Shown here piece by piece: positions 53,601 to 64,000 of a stretch of DNA of 64,000 nt; the first letter of the stretch is position 1; every line of letters begins with the position of its first letter. This stretch comes from Lamellibrachia satsuma (Eukaryota; Annelida; Polychaeta; Sabellida; Siboglinidae): positions 1,082,501 through 1,146,500 of the forward strand of contig BSQZ01000005.1 in assembly GCA_033239005.1 (NCBI GenBank), read 5' to 3'. Under the pieces are notes generated by a model, which saw only the letters and a program-made list of their open reading frames with translations, had not been told where the DNA came from and did no database searches. A program made the translations under genes and the position numbers.

Positions 53601-56600
53601 TTAAAATGTCAGCATTAACTGAACTTTTGACATGGTCATCATAGAAAAGTGTTCACTATGCCAGGTTTTATTGTCAAAATTGCAGATACAGGAAAAATTT
53701 TTAGATATTAATATTTTTTATTACAGTCTAGGACTATTTCTTTGTGCATATGATCATGTAGAATCTTTGGTTTGTATAGAACACAGATGTCGCAAATACG
53801 GTGAGGCAGTTAGTTTGGTGAGACCAACACAAGTCACACAGTTATTGAGGCAAATTTGTTTTTATGGAACTACAGTCTAAATCTTTGCCAATCTAACCAT
53901 TCTTCAAAATTATATTTATTTTGTCTCCGTTGACAGTCCAAGAAAAATAATAAAAATATTTTAAAAGTTATTATTCATGTGCCTTTATATATAAAAATAA
54001 CTTAATTTAAAATTTAATGTATTTTGTGAAGCACAGCTGTTTTACATTTTTGTACATGGCTTCATTCTCAGTCTAAATTGGTAAGCTGTTCACAGACTGT
54101 TTTACATTTTTGTACATGGCTTCATTCTCAGTCTAAATTGGTAAGCTGTTCACAGACTGTTTTACATTTTTGTACATGGCTTCATTCTCAGTCTAAATTG
54201 GTAAGCTGTTCACAGACTGTTTTACACAAGGTTAATAATAGATTAATTGCATGTGCCCCTAAACTGTGTAACTTATGATAGATGATAGATATGATAGATG
54301 TGTGAACCTTCAACCCTGTAAATCTGTCTTAACAGAAATATGTAGGAAACTGTGTGGTGGGTGTATGCGAGTTACTTACGGCTTACGGATCCCTTGGGCG
54401 CCATGTGTCGCATAGGGCATGTACAATAATCCGCCATTCCGCCCTGTCAGCCGCCCTCTGTGCCGCCTCTGCCCATGATGTCCACCCAAACGCATCTCGT
54501 TCTTTTTTCGCCATTCTCCGCCATGTCTCTTTTGGTCTTCCGATCGCTCTCTTTCCCACAGGTGTCCAATTCATCACTATACGGCAGTCATTTGTATTTT
54601 CAAATCGAAGGATATAGCCAATAAAACTCCATCGTCTAGCCTTGATGATGTCTGTTATCCTGCTTATTTCTACCTCTTCATACAGTTTTTCATTTGAAAT
54701 TTTTCTTGGCCAGAATATATGTAGAATTCAATGCAAACATCTATTGTGAAATGTATTGAGCCTTTGTCCATCATTTTGGTTTACCTTCCAGCATTCTGCT
54801 CCGTATAGTAGAACTGATATCACATTGCTCTTGTAGATTCTGAGTTTCGTTTTCCTTCTGTATTGGCCTGATGCCCACACTTTCCTCAGTTTATAATAGG
54901 CTGCTCTCACTTTCTTTAGGCTTGCACTTATATCTGCTGTTGAACCTTTGTCTGCATCCATAACTGAGCCTAGATAAGTGAAACTATCAACAGTCTCTAC
55001 ATCATCTATGCCTATTACAATTGGTTGGTTATCTTCAGTCTTGATCTTCATCACTTTTGTTTTGGCTGTGTTTATGTGTAGTCCAGTTCTCTTTGCATGC
55101 ACTTCTAGCTCATTTGTCTTCTGTTGTAAGTTTCTTCTTGATGTTGATAACAGAGCTAAATCGTCTTCAAAATCTAGGTCCTCCGTCGTATCTAATCCCC
55201 ATTGAATTCCTCTTTTCCTTCTAGTTGTTTTCCGCATGATCCAGTCTATCACCAATACAAACAAAAACCCTGACACCACACATCCTTGCCTCACTCCCGA
55301 CATCACAGGAAACCATTTTGACAATTTGCCTTCATGCTCAACTGTACATCTGTAGTTTTTGTAAGACATTTTCACAACAAGATTGATAATTTTGGATGGA
55401 ATTCCATAGTATTTCATAATTCTCCATAAACTCTCTCAGTGAATACTATCAAAAGCTTTCCTAAAATCCATATAGTTGATGAAGACTGGGCTATTCCATT
55501 CAAGGCACTGGTCGATGATATTCCTTAATATGAAAATTTGCTGCAGACATCCTTTCCCCCTTCTGAACCCTGCTTGTTCTTTCCTCAGTTTGTTATCAAG
55601 TGCATCTCTTATCCTGACTATAATCACCCTTCCCAGCACCTTGCTGGGAATTGACAACAACATAACACCTCTCCAGTTATTACAGTTCTCCAGGTCATCT
55701 TTTTTAGGTAATTTAATGATGACTCCTTTCTGCCAATATTCAGGTATTTCTTCATTCTTCCATATTAATTTAAACACTTCCTCAAGTTTTTGTGCTACCA
55801 TATTACTCTGTGTTATCAACATTTCAGCCTGTATGTTATCAACTCCTGGTGATTTAATGCTTTTATACTTTTTTCAATTTCTTCTATAGTAGGCAGATTA
55901 GTGTCAATGTCTATGTCGAATAATTCATTGTTTGGAACATCAACAGGATCATCGGGTGCCTCTGAGTTCAGAACCTCAGAGAAGTGTTCTCTCCATCTCA
56001 CTATCTGGTCTGCTTCTGATTTTATTACTTCTCCATCTTTGTTCTTGACCGGAGTACTTTTTCTGTAGCTTTCATTAGTTATTTTCTTGGTCAGTGTAAA
56101 CAACGTTCTTTGTTCACCTCTGTTTGCAGCATGCTCTTCTTGTTTTACAAGGTCGTCCATATACGTCCTTTTGTCTGCACGGACACTGTTTTTAACTTCT
56201 TTGTCTTTGGCTGTATACTTGTTCTTTAGTATTGTCTTTAGTCTTTCCGACTTGGTAGCATTGATTTTGTCCTTGATTGCTTTCCGCTCGCTTATTTTTT
56301 CCAGGCTTCTTCCTGTCATCCATCCTGGTTGTGTGCGTGTTCTGAATCCAAGGACTTCTTTGCTAGCACCTCAAATAGCTTCCTTCACCCCTGACCAACA
56401 ATCCTCTACTCTTTCAGTGTGTTCCAACACCTGGAACCTATTACTCAGTGCAATCTTGAACTCTTGAGCAGTTTCATACACTCGAAGCTTATCAACATCA
56501 TACCTCTTTCTACCGCCCTTCTCCACTGACTGCCTACACAGCTTAAGTTGGATATTAGCTACAAGTTTGTGATCACTGCCTACATCGGCTCCTCTCCTTA

Positions 56601-58177
56601 CTTTTACGTCTTTCAATGATCTTCTGAATCTTCTATCAATTGTGATGTGATCAATTTGGTTCTTGGTAACTCCATTTGGTGACGTCCACGTTAACTTGTG
56701 GATGTCCTTGTGCGGAAATATACTGCCACCGATTACAAGATTCTGTGTTTGACAAAACTCTGCGAATAAGAATCCATTTTCATTCATCTCTCCACATCCG
56801 TTTGTTCCCATCACGTTTTCATAGCCTTATTGTCCGCTGCTATTTTTGCATTCATGTCTCCTAGGACCACAAGCATGTCATGTTTCGGTACTGCGGTTGT
56901 TATACTGTGCAAAACTTCATAGAAGTGCTCCTTATCCACATTGCTTGCATCGTTTGTGGGCGCGTAGCTTTGCACTACAGTCATCTTTATGTGTTTTGAA
57001 AAGAATCTAGCAGTAATAATTCGTTCGTTCACTGGATGCCATTTGAGAAGTGTGTTCCACCTTAATAGAGACTTGTAGGGAACTGTGTGGTTGGTGCATA
57101 CATATGTGATCAGTATATCCACCTTAACAGAGATTTGTAGGGAGCTGTGTGGTGGGTGCATACATGTGTGATAAGTATATCCACTTAACAGAAACTTGTA
57201 GGCAACTGTGTGGTGGGTGTATACATATGATATTAGTATATCCACCTTAACAGAGCATTTTAGGGAACTGTGTGGTGGGTGCATGCACATGATATCAGTA
57301 TATCCACCTTAACAAAGACTTGTAGGGAACTGTGTGGTAGGTGCATACATGTGTGATCAGTATATCCACCTTAACAGAGACTTGTAGGGAACTATGTGGT
57401 GGGTGCACACATGTGTGATCAGTATATCCACATTAACGAAGACATGTAGGGAACTGTGTGGTGGGTGCATATGCATGATATCAGAATATCCACATTAACA
57501 AAGACTTGTAGGGAACTGTGTGGTGGGTGCATACATGTGTGATTAGTATATCCACATTAACAAAGTAGCATTAAGCAAACTTATGGCATCAAGATATCGT
57601 AATGAAGTTTGCACACTCAGACCCAGGTTTCAGTTTTATTGTTGCTATTCAAAGCATGGCCAATTTCGTTCAGTCCCAACTGCCTCAGTTCAGTCAGGTG
57701 CAGTAAGTACCAGAGGATAATGACTGAATGATATCAATAAATGGCTTTTTGCTGTGAAATTGCATTGTGGTTGTGTGTAAGAGTGAAGAGCTGGAACAAG
57801 TACTGCTACATAGTGACTAAGTAGAAGTAAAAGGAATCCACCAAAAATGTACTTAAATAAAAGTATCCCCCACCAAAATGTGCTTAAGTAAAAGTATCCC
57901 CCACCAAAATGTACTTAAATAAAAGTATCCCCCACCAAAATGTACTTAAATAAAAGTATCCCCCACCAAAATGTGCTTAAGTAAAAGTATCCCCCACCAA
58001 AATGTGTTTAAGTAAAGTAAAAGGCACTTTCCTTAAAATGCATCTAAGTACAGAAGTTTCTGGCCACTGGTGTATGGCAGGTATACATCACAGGTTTATC
58101 AATAAAATCACAAATCATGAAAGTTCAAAGTACCGGTAGTTTTGTTATTGTTATGAGGCAAGTGATTTATTTAACAC

Positions 58178-58221
<44 letters not shown>

Positions 58222-61200
58222 ATCCCGTAACCTGTAGTGTCGTTGGGGCACCACCGATGACATTGAAACCAGCTGTCTCCACTTCTTCCTGTCGTCTGCC
58301 TCCCTTTGTGTCTCTGAGAAGTCCAGGCCTGTCCACTCTTTGATGTTGTCCTCCCACCTCTTCCTCTGTCTTCCTTGTCTTCTTGCTCCCCTAACGGTGC
58401 CTTGCAGGACAGTCTTTGTCATGCCGGATGTTCGTGAGATGTGCCCATGCCATGTCAGCGTCCGTCTCTTTACAGTCGTTAGGACATCTTCATAGGGCCC
58501 AATGGCTTGTTTGATTCTGTTGTGGACCTCTTTGTTGATTACATGGTCCTTGTATGCGAAGCAAAGGATCTTTCGATAGCATCTCATTTCCATGGCTTGT
58601 ACTCTTCTTTGCAGTTTGGCTGTAAGAGTCCATGTCTTGCATGCTTATAGAAATACTGACATGACAATACCAACAGTAGCTGATTCTCAAAGTTGCTGTC
58701 ACCAATACATGCTCACAGCCTGAAAATAGGTCCAGCTGCACTAAAAGTACCTACCCCATATCTCAAAAATACTTTGTTAAATACCACCATTGTCAGAGTT
58801 AAATGTTTTGTCATAAGAACAGGTGGAGTAGTTTGAGTGGCAATAATAACTGGATACTGTATAATTATATGCTGCATAGAAACTGTGCCTTTTATCTTTT
58901 CTTTCTTCTCCGGGAAAGGATTTCAACAGGAACTGTTGAGAAATTGTTTCATTATCAAGGTTTTTCCAGATTCGCAATAAGAGATGTGCTGTCAGTGGGC
59001 GTGTCTACTGTGTAACATAGCAACTACAGTTGGCTGTAACAGTGTGTGCTTGTTACTGCAGACTCTTGCTTAATACATAGCCTTGCTTATTACATAGCTG
59101 AGTTACACAACTGATTCACCTTCTTATCGTATAATAGTCTTGCAAATGTTTTTTTATTAATCCGTCAAGTGTTAGTTTTATGTATTTCTTCTACAGAACA
59201 TGTGATCATATTTAGTGTTCCAACATTTAAAATGTTTCATGTGGTGATACCACAGTATGTTAGTAACACTGGATATGTTCCAACTCTTCACATGACTACA
59301 ATAGTCAGCTAAGCGAACATAGAACTGAACACCGGTGATAGTGGACAATGTTCATTTTAACTTTTTTGTACAATCTCTATAACATGTACGTGTGGCAGTT
59401 TCGTTACTAAGATTTAACAAGATTTAACAAAATTGCCACCCGATGCAAAGGCCCAGATGGCCAGTGGACAAGGAAGCCATTGGTTTATTGAGAGTCCAAA
59501 ATTTTTTCATCTATGTGTAACCCGTCCTCCTGAAATATATATGTCAACCTTGTTTTTAAACATATTCACGATACTAGCAGTTACACAATCTGTAGATAAT
59601 TTTTTCCATTAATTAATTGTTCTCTGTGAGAACGAGTACTTCCTGATATCCAATCTGCACTGATCCTTTAGTAATGTTACCTCATGTCCTCCAGTTCTAT
59701 CTTTCTTGAGTGAGTAAAAAATATTTCTATCAATATTTTAATATCCATTCAATATATTAATAACTTTAATATAGTATTAAAAACTGTAATAATCATGATG
59801 AGCTGGAGATGGCGTGTCTATGCTGTGCTTTATAAACCAAATGTGATTGTTGCATATAGACAAAACGGAGAGAGTACTGAGTGATATGCTAACACTTGTC
59901 CCCAATATCAAGGTATTTTTATGTCGTAATATCAAGGTGTGCATTGTGACAGGTGACAATAAAGACAGATTCGATGGATGTGGCAGGAGACATCATCCAA
60001 GCTCTGTGCAGCTACCTCAAGATTGAGGACCTTCAGACAACAGCCGACTTCCCTGATGATATGAAGGTCCTCAGTGAAATCTTGACTAAGGTAAGTCTGT
60101 GTTGTTGTTGTTGCTGCAATTGTCCTTGTCGTTGTTGTTACGTACATCAACATTGTTGTTAAATGCACTGTCATTGTTGTCAAGTATGTTGTCATTGTTG
60201 TAAAATATGTTGCCATTGTTGTTAAGTACATAGTCATTGTACATTAGTCAAGTGCATTTTCATTGTTTTCAAGTACGTTGTTGTTGCTGTTTTTTTTACT
60301 GTTGCTGTTGTTGTCAAATACATTGTCATTATTATTAAGTACATTGTCAGTTTTGCCTAGTGCAGTTTCATTTCAAGCACCTTCACTGTAAAATTTACCA
60401 ATTCTGAATGGCATAGAATGGTACCTAATTACTGAGTTTATCCATTAGGACAACATTAGATATTGTTGATATGGTGGATGTTATAGATATGATCCTATAG
60501 CATAGTGGCTTCTTTCATTAAAATTGTTTGCACTAACTTCACCATATACAGTGCATATGGCACTGAAACTGTATTCTCAACATTTTAATTATGTATTCGA
60601 ACAGCACTATAATCAGTTACCTTTGGTAATAAGTAACTGATATAATGAGAATTGTGGTAGGAATTTGAATATGCATAAATGCACACGTTTCTATGAAAGG
60701 GAATGCAGCATGAATACAAGTTTTGCTTATATCTTGGTTTCAGGTGGATGAATACCACTCCGTACGGCAGAAATTGACGGCAGAAATGGCCGACAATTCC
60801 AACTTGATTCGGAGTCTCGTCATTCGTGCTGAAGACGCTAGACTGATGGCTGACATGTAAATTGACAATTTATCTCTTTGACAAACAGTAGTTTGCATGT
60901 CAAATACTCGGGTAGTCTCCTGCAGAATGTTGCACATTTGATCTTCTAGACCTTCCACTGTTTTTGGTGACTTTAAATTCTATGTAAAACCATATAAATA
61001 TGCATAAAATGCCCCATAGCATTCATATTAAAATCAGGTGTTGCCATCCATCAGTAACCATACAAAATCTACTAGTTTTTGTTGGAAATCTGCCTAGAAT
61101 CAAAAGTATTTGCTCTTCGACCACATTAAAGTTGTCATTCGATTATATTCTCTTATTTGAAGCATATCCATATTAAAAAGGGATATGGCCATATCCCCCA

Positions 61201-62281
61201 AGTCTGTATTATATATGGAAAATCTACACTATGTGACTGGTGTGATCTACACTATGTGACTGGTGTGATCTACACTATGTGACTGGTGTGATCTACACTA
61301 CGTGACTGGTGTGATCTACACTACGTGACTGGTGTGATCTACACTACGTGACTGGTGTGATCTACACTACGTGACTGGTGTGATCTACACTACGTGACTG
61401 GTGTGATCTACACTATGTGACTGGTGTGATCTACACTATGTGACTGGTGTGATCTACACTATGTGACTGGTGTGATCTACACTATGTGACTGGTGTGATC
61501 CTGTTGTTGACAGGAAGAACATGAAGAAGGGATACATGGAACTGTTCACCCTCAATCGTGACCTCATCAGCGCCTACAAGATCCGTTGTAATAACCACCA
61601 GGAACTTCTCCAACACCTGAAGGAGGTCAACAAGATGATCCAGAGGGCAGGCAAGGTTAGAGGTCAGTCACGTAACTTTATTTAGCCAATCAGTATCATA
61701 GGTCATTGGATCTTATGTCACATGACTTTATTTAGCCAATCGGCATCAGAGATCATTCATTCTTGTTATTTAGCCAATTTGTATGATTTAGAAATCCAGT
61801 GCTGTGATATATTTAGAAACAGCAATCAGCACTTGGATTGATAAATTATACCATACCTTTATGCAATTGACACCAAAGAGAAACAAATCTAATTTTAAGT
61901 ATTAAAATATGTTTTTTTAAATAACATACTTACCTGTCCATTTCTATAAGGTCTGTGTGGCCTCATGCCGCACGTATCCCTCTGCTGCATGGCCTAAGGC
62001 CGCATGCCAGGCTGGCAACATTATGTATGTCATCGTAACAATTCTTTTCTTAATTGCATATACAATGTTCTTACCCAACTGATGTAAAAAAAAAGTGCCA
62101 TATCTCTTAGCTCAATCTTCTTATTGCAATATAGTCCTATCTGACTGGGTTTCTTACTAATGTGATGTTTGATTGACCAGTTGGCAAATACAAGACACAA
62201 GTGGTGAATGCCTGTCGGTCGGCCATCAAGGCAAACAACGTCAGCAGTCTCTTCAAGATCATCAAGACGGCAGCAACGTGA
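38751..62281 (+). CDS. BBS2: Bardet-Biedl syndrome 2 protein, complete, 21 coding exons
   Basis: The exons are 38751-38867, 39350-39571, 40082-40207, 41539-41601, 42143-42220, 42614-42718, 43465-43551, 43994-44071, 44609-44666, 48142-48239, 48610-48717, 49255-49311, 49649-49682, 50755-50818, 51371-51478, 51971-52097, 52431-52562, 59953-60090, 60744-60856, 61514-61662 and 62181-62281. They total 2163 nt, that is 720 residues plus TGA; human BBS2 has 721. Every junction keeps frame and aligns with recalled human BBS2 from [10 protein letters not shown] to the LFKI end. BBS2 is a core subunit of the BBSome, the coat-like complex that moves membrane proteins in and out of cilia, where it pairs with BBS7 and contacts BBS9. 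Intron 4 uses a GC donor. Introns 9 and 17 are enlarged by transposons. AATAAA lies 183 bases after the stop. Nothing suggests the gene is broken. Confidence 0.97.
41365..41458 (+). mobile_element. SINE tail fragment in BBS2 intron 3
   Basis: GGAATGAACAGGTCTGCCAG, then GAAGTGTAAAGCGCTTTGAA and a TGCTATATAAGAACC end, match the SINE tails at 36740 and 50528. The tRNA head is absent. Confidence 0.8.
43215..43340 (-). pseudogene. Probable LINE C-terminal scrap in BBS2 intron 6
   Basis: The minus strand reads [20 protein letters not shown]. It resembles the R-W-K-D-C-V-x-R-D-L motif found at the C-terminus of many RTE/jockey-like ORF2 proteins. It is very short. Confidence 0.45.
44653..44705 (+). 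repeat. Partial tandem copy of the BBS2 exon 9 end and donor
   Basis: CAGTGGATGGAGAAG plus gtactgtcttcttgtctcc is followed at once by CAGTTGATGGAGAAG plus ttgtcttcttgttcctg. The second copy lacks the GTAC donor, so the first is the functional splice site. Confidence 0.8.
44838..47914 (+). mobile_element. 3.08-kb TIR element in BBS2 intron 9
   Basis: The left end GTGGGGCGGCATAA (44838-44851) and the right end TTATGCCGCCCCAC (47901-47914) are perfect 14-bp inverted repeats. The match continues imperfectly for about 160 bp: TATTGTGCATTTT, TATAAAAGCA, CACATGTA and CCATTTTACAAAATGGC all occur in both arms. Each end is bordered by TA, consistent with a TA target duplication. Inside lies one broken plus-strand coding region (about 45330-47440). 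This is structurally a cut-and-paste DNA transposon or a cargo-bearing derivative. I cannot assign a superfamily. Confidence 0.8.
45330..47440 (+). pseudogene. Deleted pseudogene of an uncharacterised multicopy invertebrate protein
   Basis: Across frames, blocks read in order: [131 protein letters not shown] and [17 protein letters not shown]. After an abrupt join near 46985 come [53 protein letters not shown] and a Cys cluster ([16 protein letters not shown]). I recall proteins with these blocks, over 1000 residues long and in many copies, from cnidarian, mollusc and annelid genomes. Compared with them, the middle is missing at the join and at least five stops or frameshifts are present. Function unknown. 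Confidence 0.75.
48142..52562 (+). CDS. BBS2: BBS2 exons 10-17: coiled coil, ear and platform region
   Basis: These encode residues 312 to 554. Exons 10-11 give the helix used for BBS7 pairing ([23 protein letters not shown]). Exons 12-17 give the gamma-adaptin-ear-like domain and part of the platform ([55 protein letters not shown]). Exon 13 is only 34 nt. Exons 13-16 use phases 1, 2, 2 and 0 and together make 111 codons. Confidence 0.96.
49748..50612 (+). mobile_element. tRNA-derived SINE with expanded box-A array, BBS2 intron 13
   Basis: A 22-bp unit (TAGTGTAGTGGTTAGAACATGG and variants) repeats about 26 times from 49751 to 50325. TAGTGTAGTGGTTAGAA is the box-A part of a tRNA-like promoter. 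The array then runs into the rest of the SINE: the box-B region (CTTTGAATTCT, degenerate), the body with TATAAATGAGTACGTGGC, and the tail AATGAACAGGTCTGCCAGGG to CCGCGCTATATAATAA. The array is therefore an internal amplification of the SINE head. Confidence 0.85.
52952..53078 (+). repeat. 63-bp tandem duplication in BBS2 intron 17
   Basis: GTTTTCAAACATTTATCTCC to TTGATAATTGATT occurs twice in a row without differences. Confidence 0.93.
53085..54025. other. Intron 17 sequence, no feature recognised
   Basis: AT-rich intronic DNA. Short open frames here have no recognisable motif. Confidence 0.45.
54030..54228 (+). repeat. 60-bp tandem repeat, three copies
   Basis: TGTTTTACATTTTTGTACATGGCTTC to GTAAGCTGTTCACAGAC repeats with an exact 60-bp period. 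The last copy is broken by CACAAGG. Because 60 is a multiple of three, a repeated open frame results. Confidence 0.95.
54318..54365 (+). repeat. Left stub of the 62-bp minisatellite
   Basis: CTTAACAGAAATATGTAGGAAACTGTGTGGTGGGTGTATGC is a diverged copy of the unit at 57056-57560, cut off where the LINE starts. Confidence 0.8.
54366..57056 (-). mobile_element. RTE-like LINE, 5'-truncated, inside a 62-bp minisatellite
   Basis: On the minus strand the endonuclease ([54 protein letters not shown]) precedes RT motifs ([43 protein letters not shown]) and a C-terminal [11 protein letters not shown] / LLYGAECWK block. This is the arrangement of RTE/BovB-type ORF2 proteins. At least five frame breaks are visible (near 54578, 55425, 55820, 56340 and 56812). 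Motif C reads FEDD where FADD is usual. Both borders sit in copies of the same 62-bp repeat. Confidence 0.85.
57056..57562 (+). repeat. 62-bp minisatellite, about eight copies
   Basis: The unit runs CCTTAACAGAGACTTGTAGG, GAACTGTGTGGTGGGTGCAT, ACATGTGTGATCAGTATATCCA. Copies alternate between TGTGTGATCAG and CATGATATCAG variants. The open frames across it on the minus strand are repeat artefacts that happen to fuse to the LINE endonuclease frame. Confidence 0.93.
57840..58020 (+). repeat. 31-bp minisatellite, about six copies
   Basis: The unit runs AAAAGTATCCCCCACCAAAA, TGTACTTAAAT, with TGTGCTTAAGT variants. Confidence 0.94.
58155..58640 (-). mobile_element. RTE-type LINE 3' end with (TCA)n tail
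   Basis: The minus-strand frame reads [76 protein letters not shown] and VPQRHYRL. That is the C-terminal end of an RTE-like ORF2. Just past the stop a (TGA)n run (58178-58220, read on the minus strand) forms the 3' tail, which is typical of this LINE group. The 5' part, including the RT, is missing. Confidence 0.85.
59405..59772 (-). mobile_element. CR1-like LINE 3' fragment
   Basis: GATTTAACAAGATTTAACAA, GCCATTGGTTTATTGAGAGTCC, CAACCTTGTTTTTAAACATATTC and TCTGTGAGAACGAGTACTTCC match the 3' end and last codons of ORF2 at 21480-21840, same orientation, about 10-15 percent diverged. The 5' part is truncated. Confidence 0.88.
59953..62281 (+). CDS. BBS2: BBS2 exons 18-21: C-terminal helical region
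   Basis: These encode residues 555 to 720. Conserved blocks are [73 protein letters not shown] and [11 protein letters not shown]. The gene stops at 62279-62281. Exon 18 follows a 7.4 kb intron filled by retroelements, and exon 20 follows a 23-bp minisatellite that ends only about a dozen bases before its acceptor. Confidence 0.97.
60100..60365 (+). repeat. Degenerate GTTGTCATT repeat in BBS2 intron 18
   Basis: Loose repeats of about 24 bp built from CATTGTTGTTAAGTACATTGT start right after the exon 18 donor. They are strongly diverged. Confidence 0.75.
61216..61502 (+). repeat. 23-bp minisatellite, about 12 copies, beside BBS2 exon 20
   Basis: The unit runs TCTACACTATGTGACTGGTG, TGA. A block of central copies all carry ACTACGTGACT where the outer copies have ACTATGTGACT, so the middle expanded as a unit. 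The array ends about 12 bases before the exon 20 acceptor and may overlap the polypyrimidine and branch-point region. Confidence 0.95.
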
Positions 62282-62463
62282 TTGGATGACTGCCAGATTT
62301 GACAACATTCCATCTTGTAATGTTATTTTGCAGCTCTGAATGTTGTCCTTCTGTTGAAGAGTTAGTCAGTGCAGGATCACTGAACGGTGTTTTAAGATGT
62401 TCACAGTCTGTCCATTTCCTTCACCAACACTCCAGCTGAGCCAAACCTCAGCTTGTGGTGTTC

Positions 62464-62469
62464 AATAAA
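62464..62469 (+). terminator. BBS2: BBS2 polyadenylation signal
   Basis: AATAAA lies 183 bases after the BBS2 stop and is immediately followed by further AATAAA-like sequence (TAAAATAAG). The context TGTGGTGTTCAATAAA is plausible for a 3' UTR end near 62485. Confidence 0.65.
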
Positions 62470-62489
62470 ATAAAATAAGATGTCTAATA

Positions 62490-64000
62490 CGCAGGTGAAA
62501 ATATGTAGCTATTGTGGCTTTTGTGTACAACCAGCCAATGAGCTGCTGCTATAGTTTGGCATGATCTCTGCTACTGTCTGTGGCAAGTGACACTATATAT
62601 ACCAATGGTACTATATGTGTACTAGTGATACCACTAGTGGTAGTATCATTTGTAGCACCTATAAAACTGCCAGTTGTACCATGATTTATGCTGTCAGTAG
62701 TACCACATAGTGGTACCACCAATGGTATTTGGTAGCACTATCACTAGTACTACCATTGCACCATCAGTGGTCAAGCAAGAGGTACCACTGGCAGTGATAA
62801 TGTCAGTGCTGCCATGACTGTCCTAGTACTGCAGTCAACATGTTTATCTGGCGACAGTCATCTTGAATGATGATTAATACAGAACATGTAGCCTGCTCTA
62901 TTAGCTGTGATAAGATTGTATTTTTAAGTTTATGTGTTAAATATTTATGCTATTTATTTGTTTGCATTTCCTGTTAGAAGGTACTACAGCACAACTCTAC
63001 TACACAAAGGTGTGTTATTTAATGTGGTTGTTACGTATAAAAGTAAAAAAAATCTCACCAACTTGTTGTCTCTAATTTGTGCTACAAGATTTCACACCGC
63101 TCTTTCTGGGAGTGAAGCCACATGTTGATTAATTGAATTCTGAAGTAGGACTCGCATGGTTCATCAATATGCTACGTTTCTACTAATCATCCCGTCTTGT
63201 TTTACCATGCTCTTGTCCAACACACAATCTTTCTGTTCATTCTATTCTAAGAACAGATTGATTTAATTCTTTCCGCACCCATTTCCCTACAAATGCATTA
63301 AACAATACATTGTTCATAATCTTACTGTAATGTGCCAGTTGTTTGTCATATAAGTATGTTATGAATATGTCATTAATTAACACATTATTTCACATCGCTG
63401 ATACCATGAACCAGCGATTTTTAAAGTCCTCGTTCGAATTCTGTGGTCCCATGCTCCCAACTTGTATATGAAACAATTTACAAATGTGACGTCTATGGCC
63501 CGTCCGGAAAACTACGGTCCCAATTCGGGACTGTGGATTGCCTTCAAAAAATCATTCCATGTAGCAGATTACTATTTGTGTATATCGGCTAAATGTATAT
63601 CTGCTAAACATTCAGTTGTATGTATGGCTACACTAGTGATTAATAAAATAAATATTTTCCTGTGCATACTGCGGGTATTACGGCAGTAAAAACAACACAT
63701 TAACTGATTAACTTATCTTTATTATAAATAGCCTATGTAATAATACATTTCATCACCAATGTGGCTCATTTTAACTACTATTCTAAATGGCGCTACAGAA
63801 ATATACTTCACGTACACACGTGCTGTTTTGAATTAGCAATATCGATTGGCATGCACACCAATAATAATCAAATGCAGTGCTGTTGATAATTCTAGAAATA
63901 AATACAAATAACAATACAAATGTCATGCATCCACAAAGAAACGCTTGTTTGCAGAAATACTGACGATCACGGCCAACTAACCTTGGCAGGGACCAGCAAT
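62490..64000. other. Downstream of BBS2, no gene recognised
   Basis: A stretch at 62590-62830 is rich in GTACCACTAGTGGTA-like palindromic triplet repeats. The rest is AT-rich, with short open frames lacking motifs. The next gene is not visible. Confidence 0.45.

Overview
The window is animal nuclear DNA. It has split genes with GT-AG introns, one well-supported GC-AG intron, two conserved metazoan genes, CR1-like and RTE-like LINE retrotransposons, tRNA-derived SINEs and very abundant (TA)n and (CA)n microsatellites. Gene content and repeat style suggest a marine invertebrate. A spiralian such as an annelid is my best guess, but the sequence alone does not prove it.

Layout. (1) From 291 to 16357 (+) lies the 3' part of a voltage-gated proton channel gene (HVCN1/Hv1). 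Five exons join with matching phases and encode the end of S2, S3, S4, a coiled coil and an unusually long acidic C-terminal tail. Its first exons lie upstream of the window. The introns are full of microsatellites and small tandem repeats. (2) From about 16.4 to 38.7 kb there is no host gene I can support. This stretch holds a nearly complete but frameshifted CR1-like LINE (about 21480-26160, minus), several other LINE remnants, a composite dispersed repeat also found in the first intron of HVCN1, (TA)n arrays, a 1.6 kb 29-bp minisatellite and a tRNA-derived SINE. (3) From 38751 to 62281 (+) lies a complete BBS2 gene (BBSome subunit). I could assemble all 21 coding exons into a 720-codon reading frame, almost the length of human BBS2. 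(4) The large BBS2 introns carry insertions. Intron 9 holds a 3.08 kb element with terminal inverted repeats, flanked by TA, that contains an internally deleted pseudogene of an uncharacterised multicopy invertebrate protein family. Intron 13 holds a SINE whose box-A promoter segment has expanded into about 26 tandem copies. Intron 17 holds an RTE-like LINE inserted inside a 62-bp minisatellite, plus a second LINE 3' end with a (TCA)n tail.

The two genes act in different systems, one in membrane proton extrusion and the other in ciliary membrane trafficking. Nothing in the window ties them together functionally. The points most worth following up are the altered S4 signature of the proton channel, the TIR element in BBS2 intron 9, and the box-A array.
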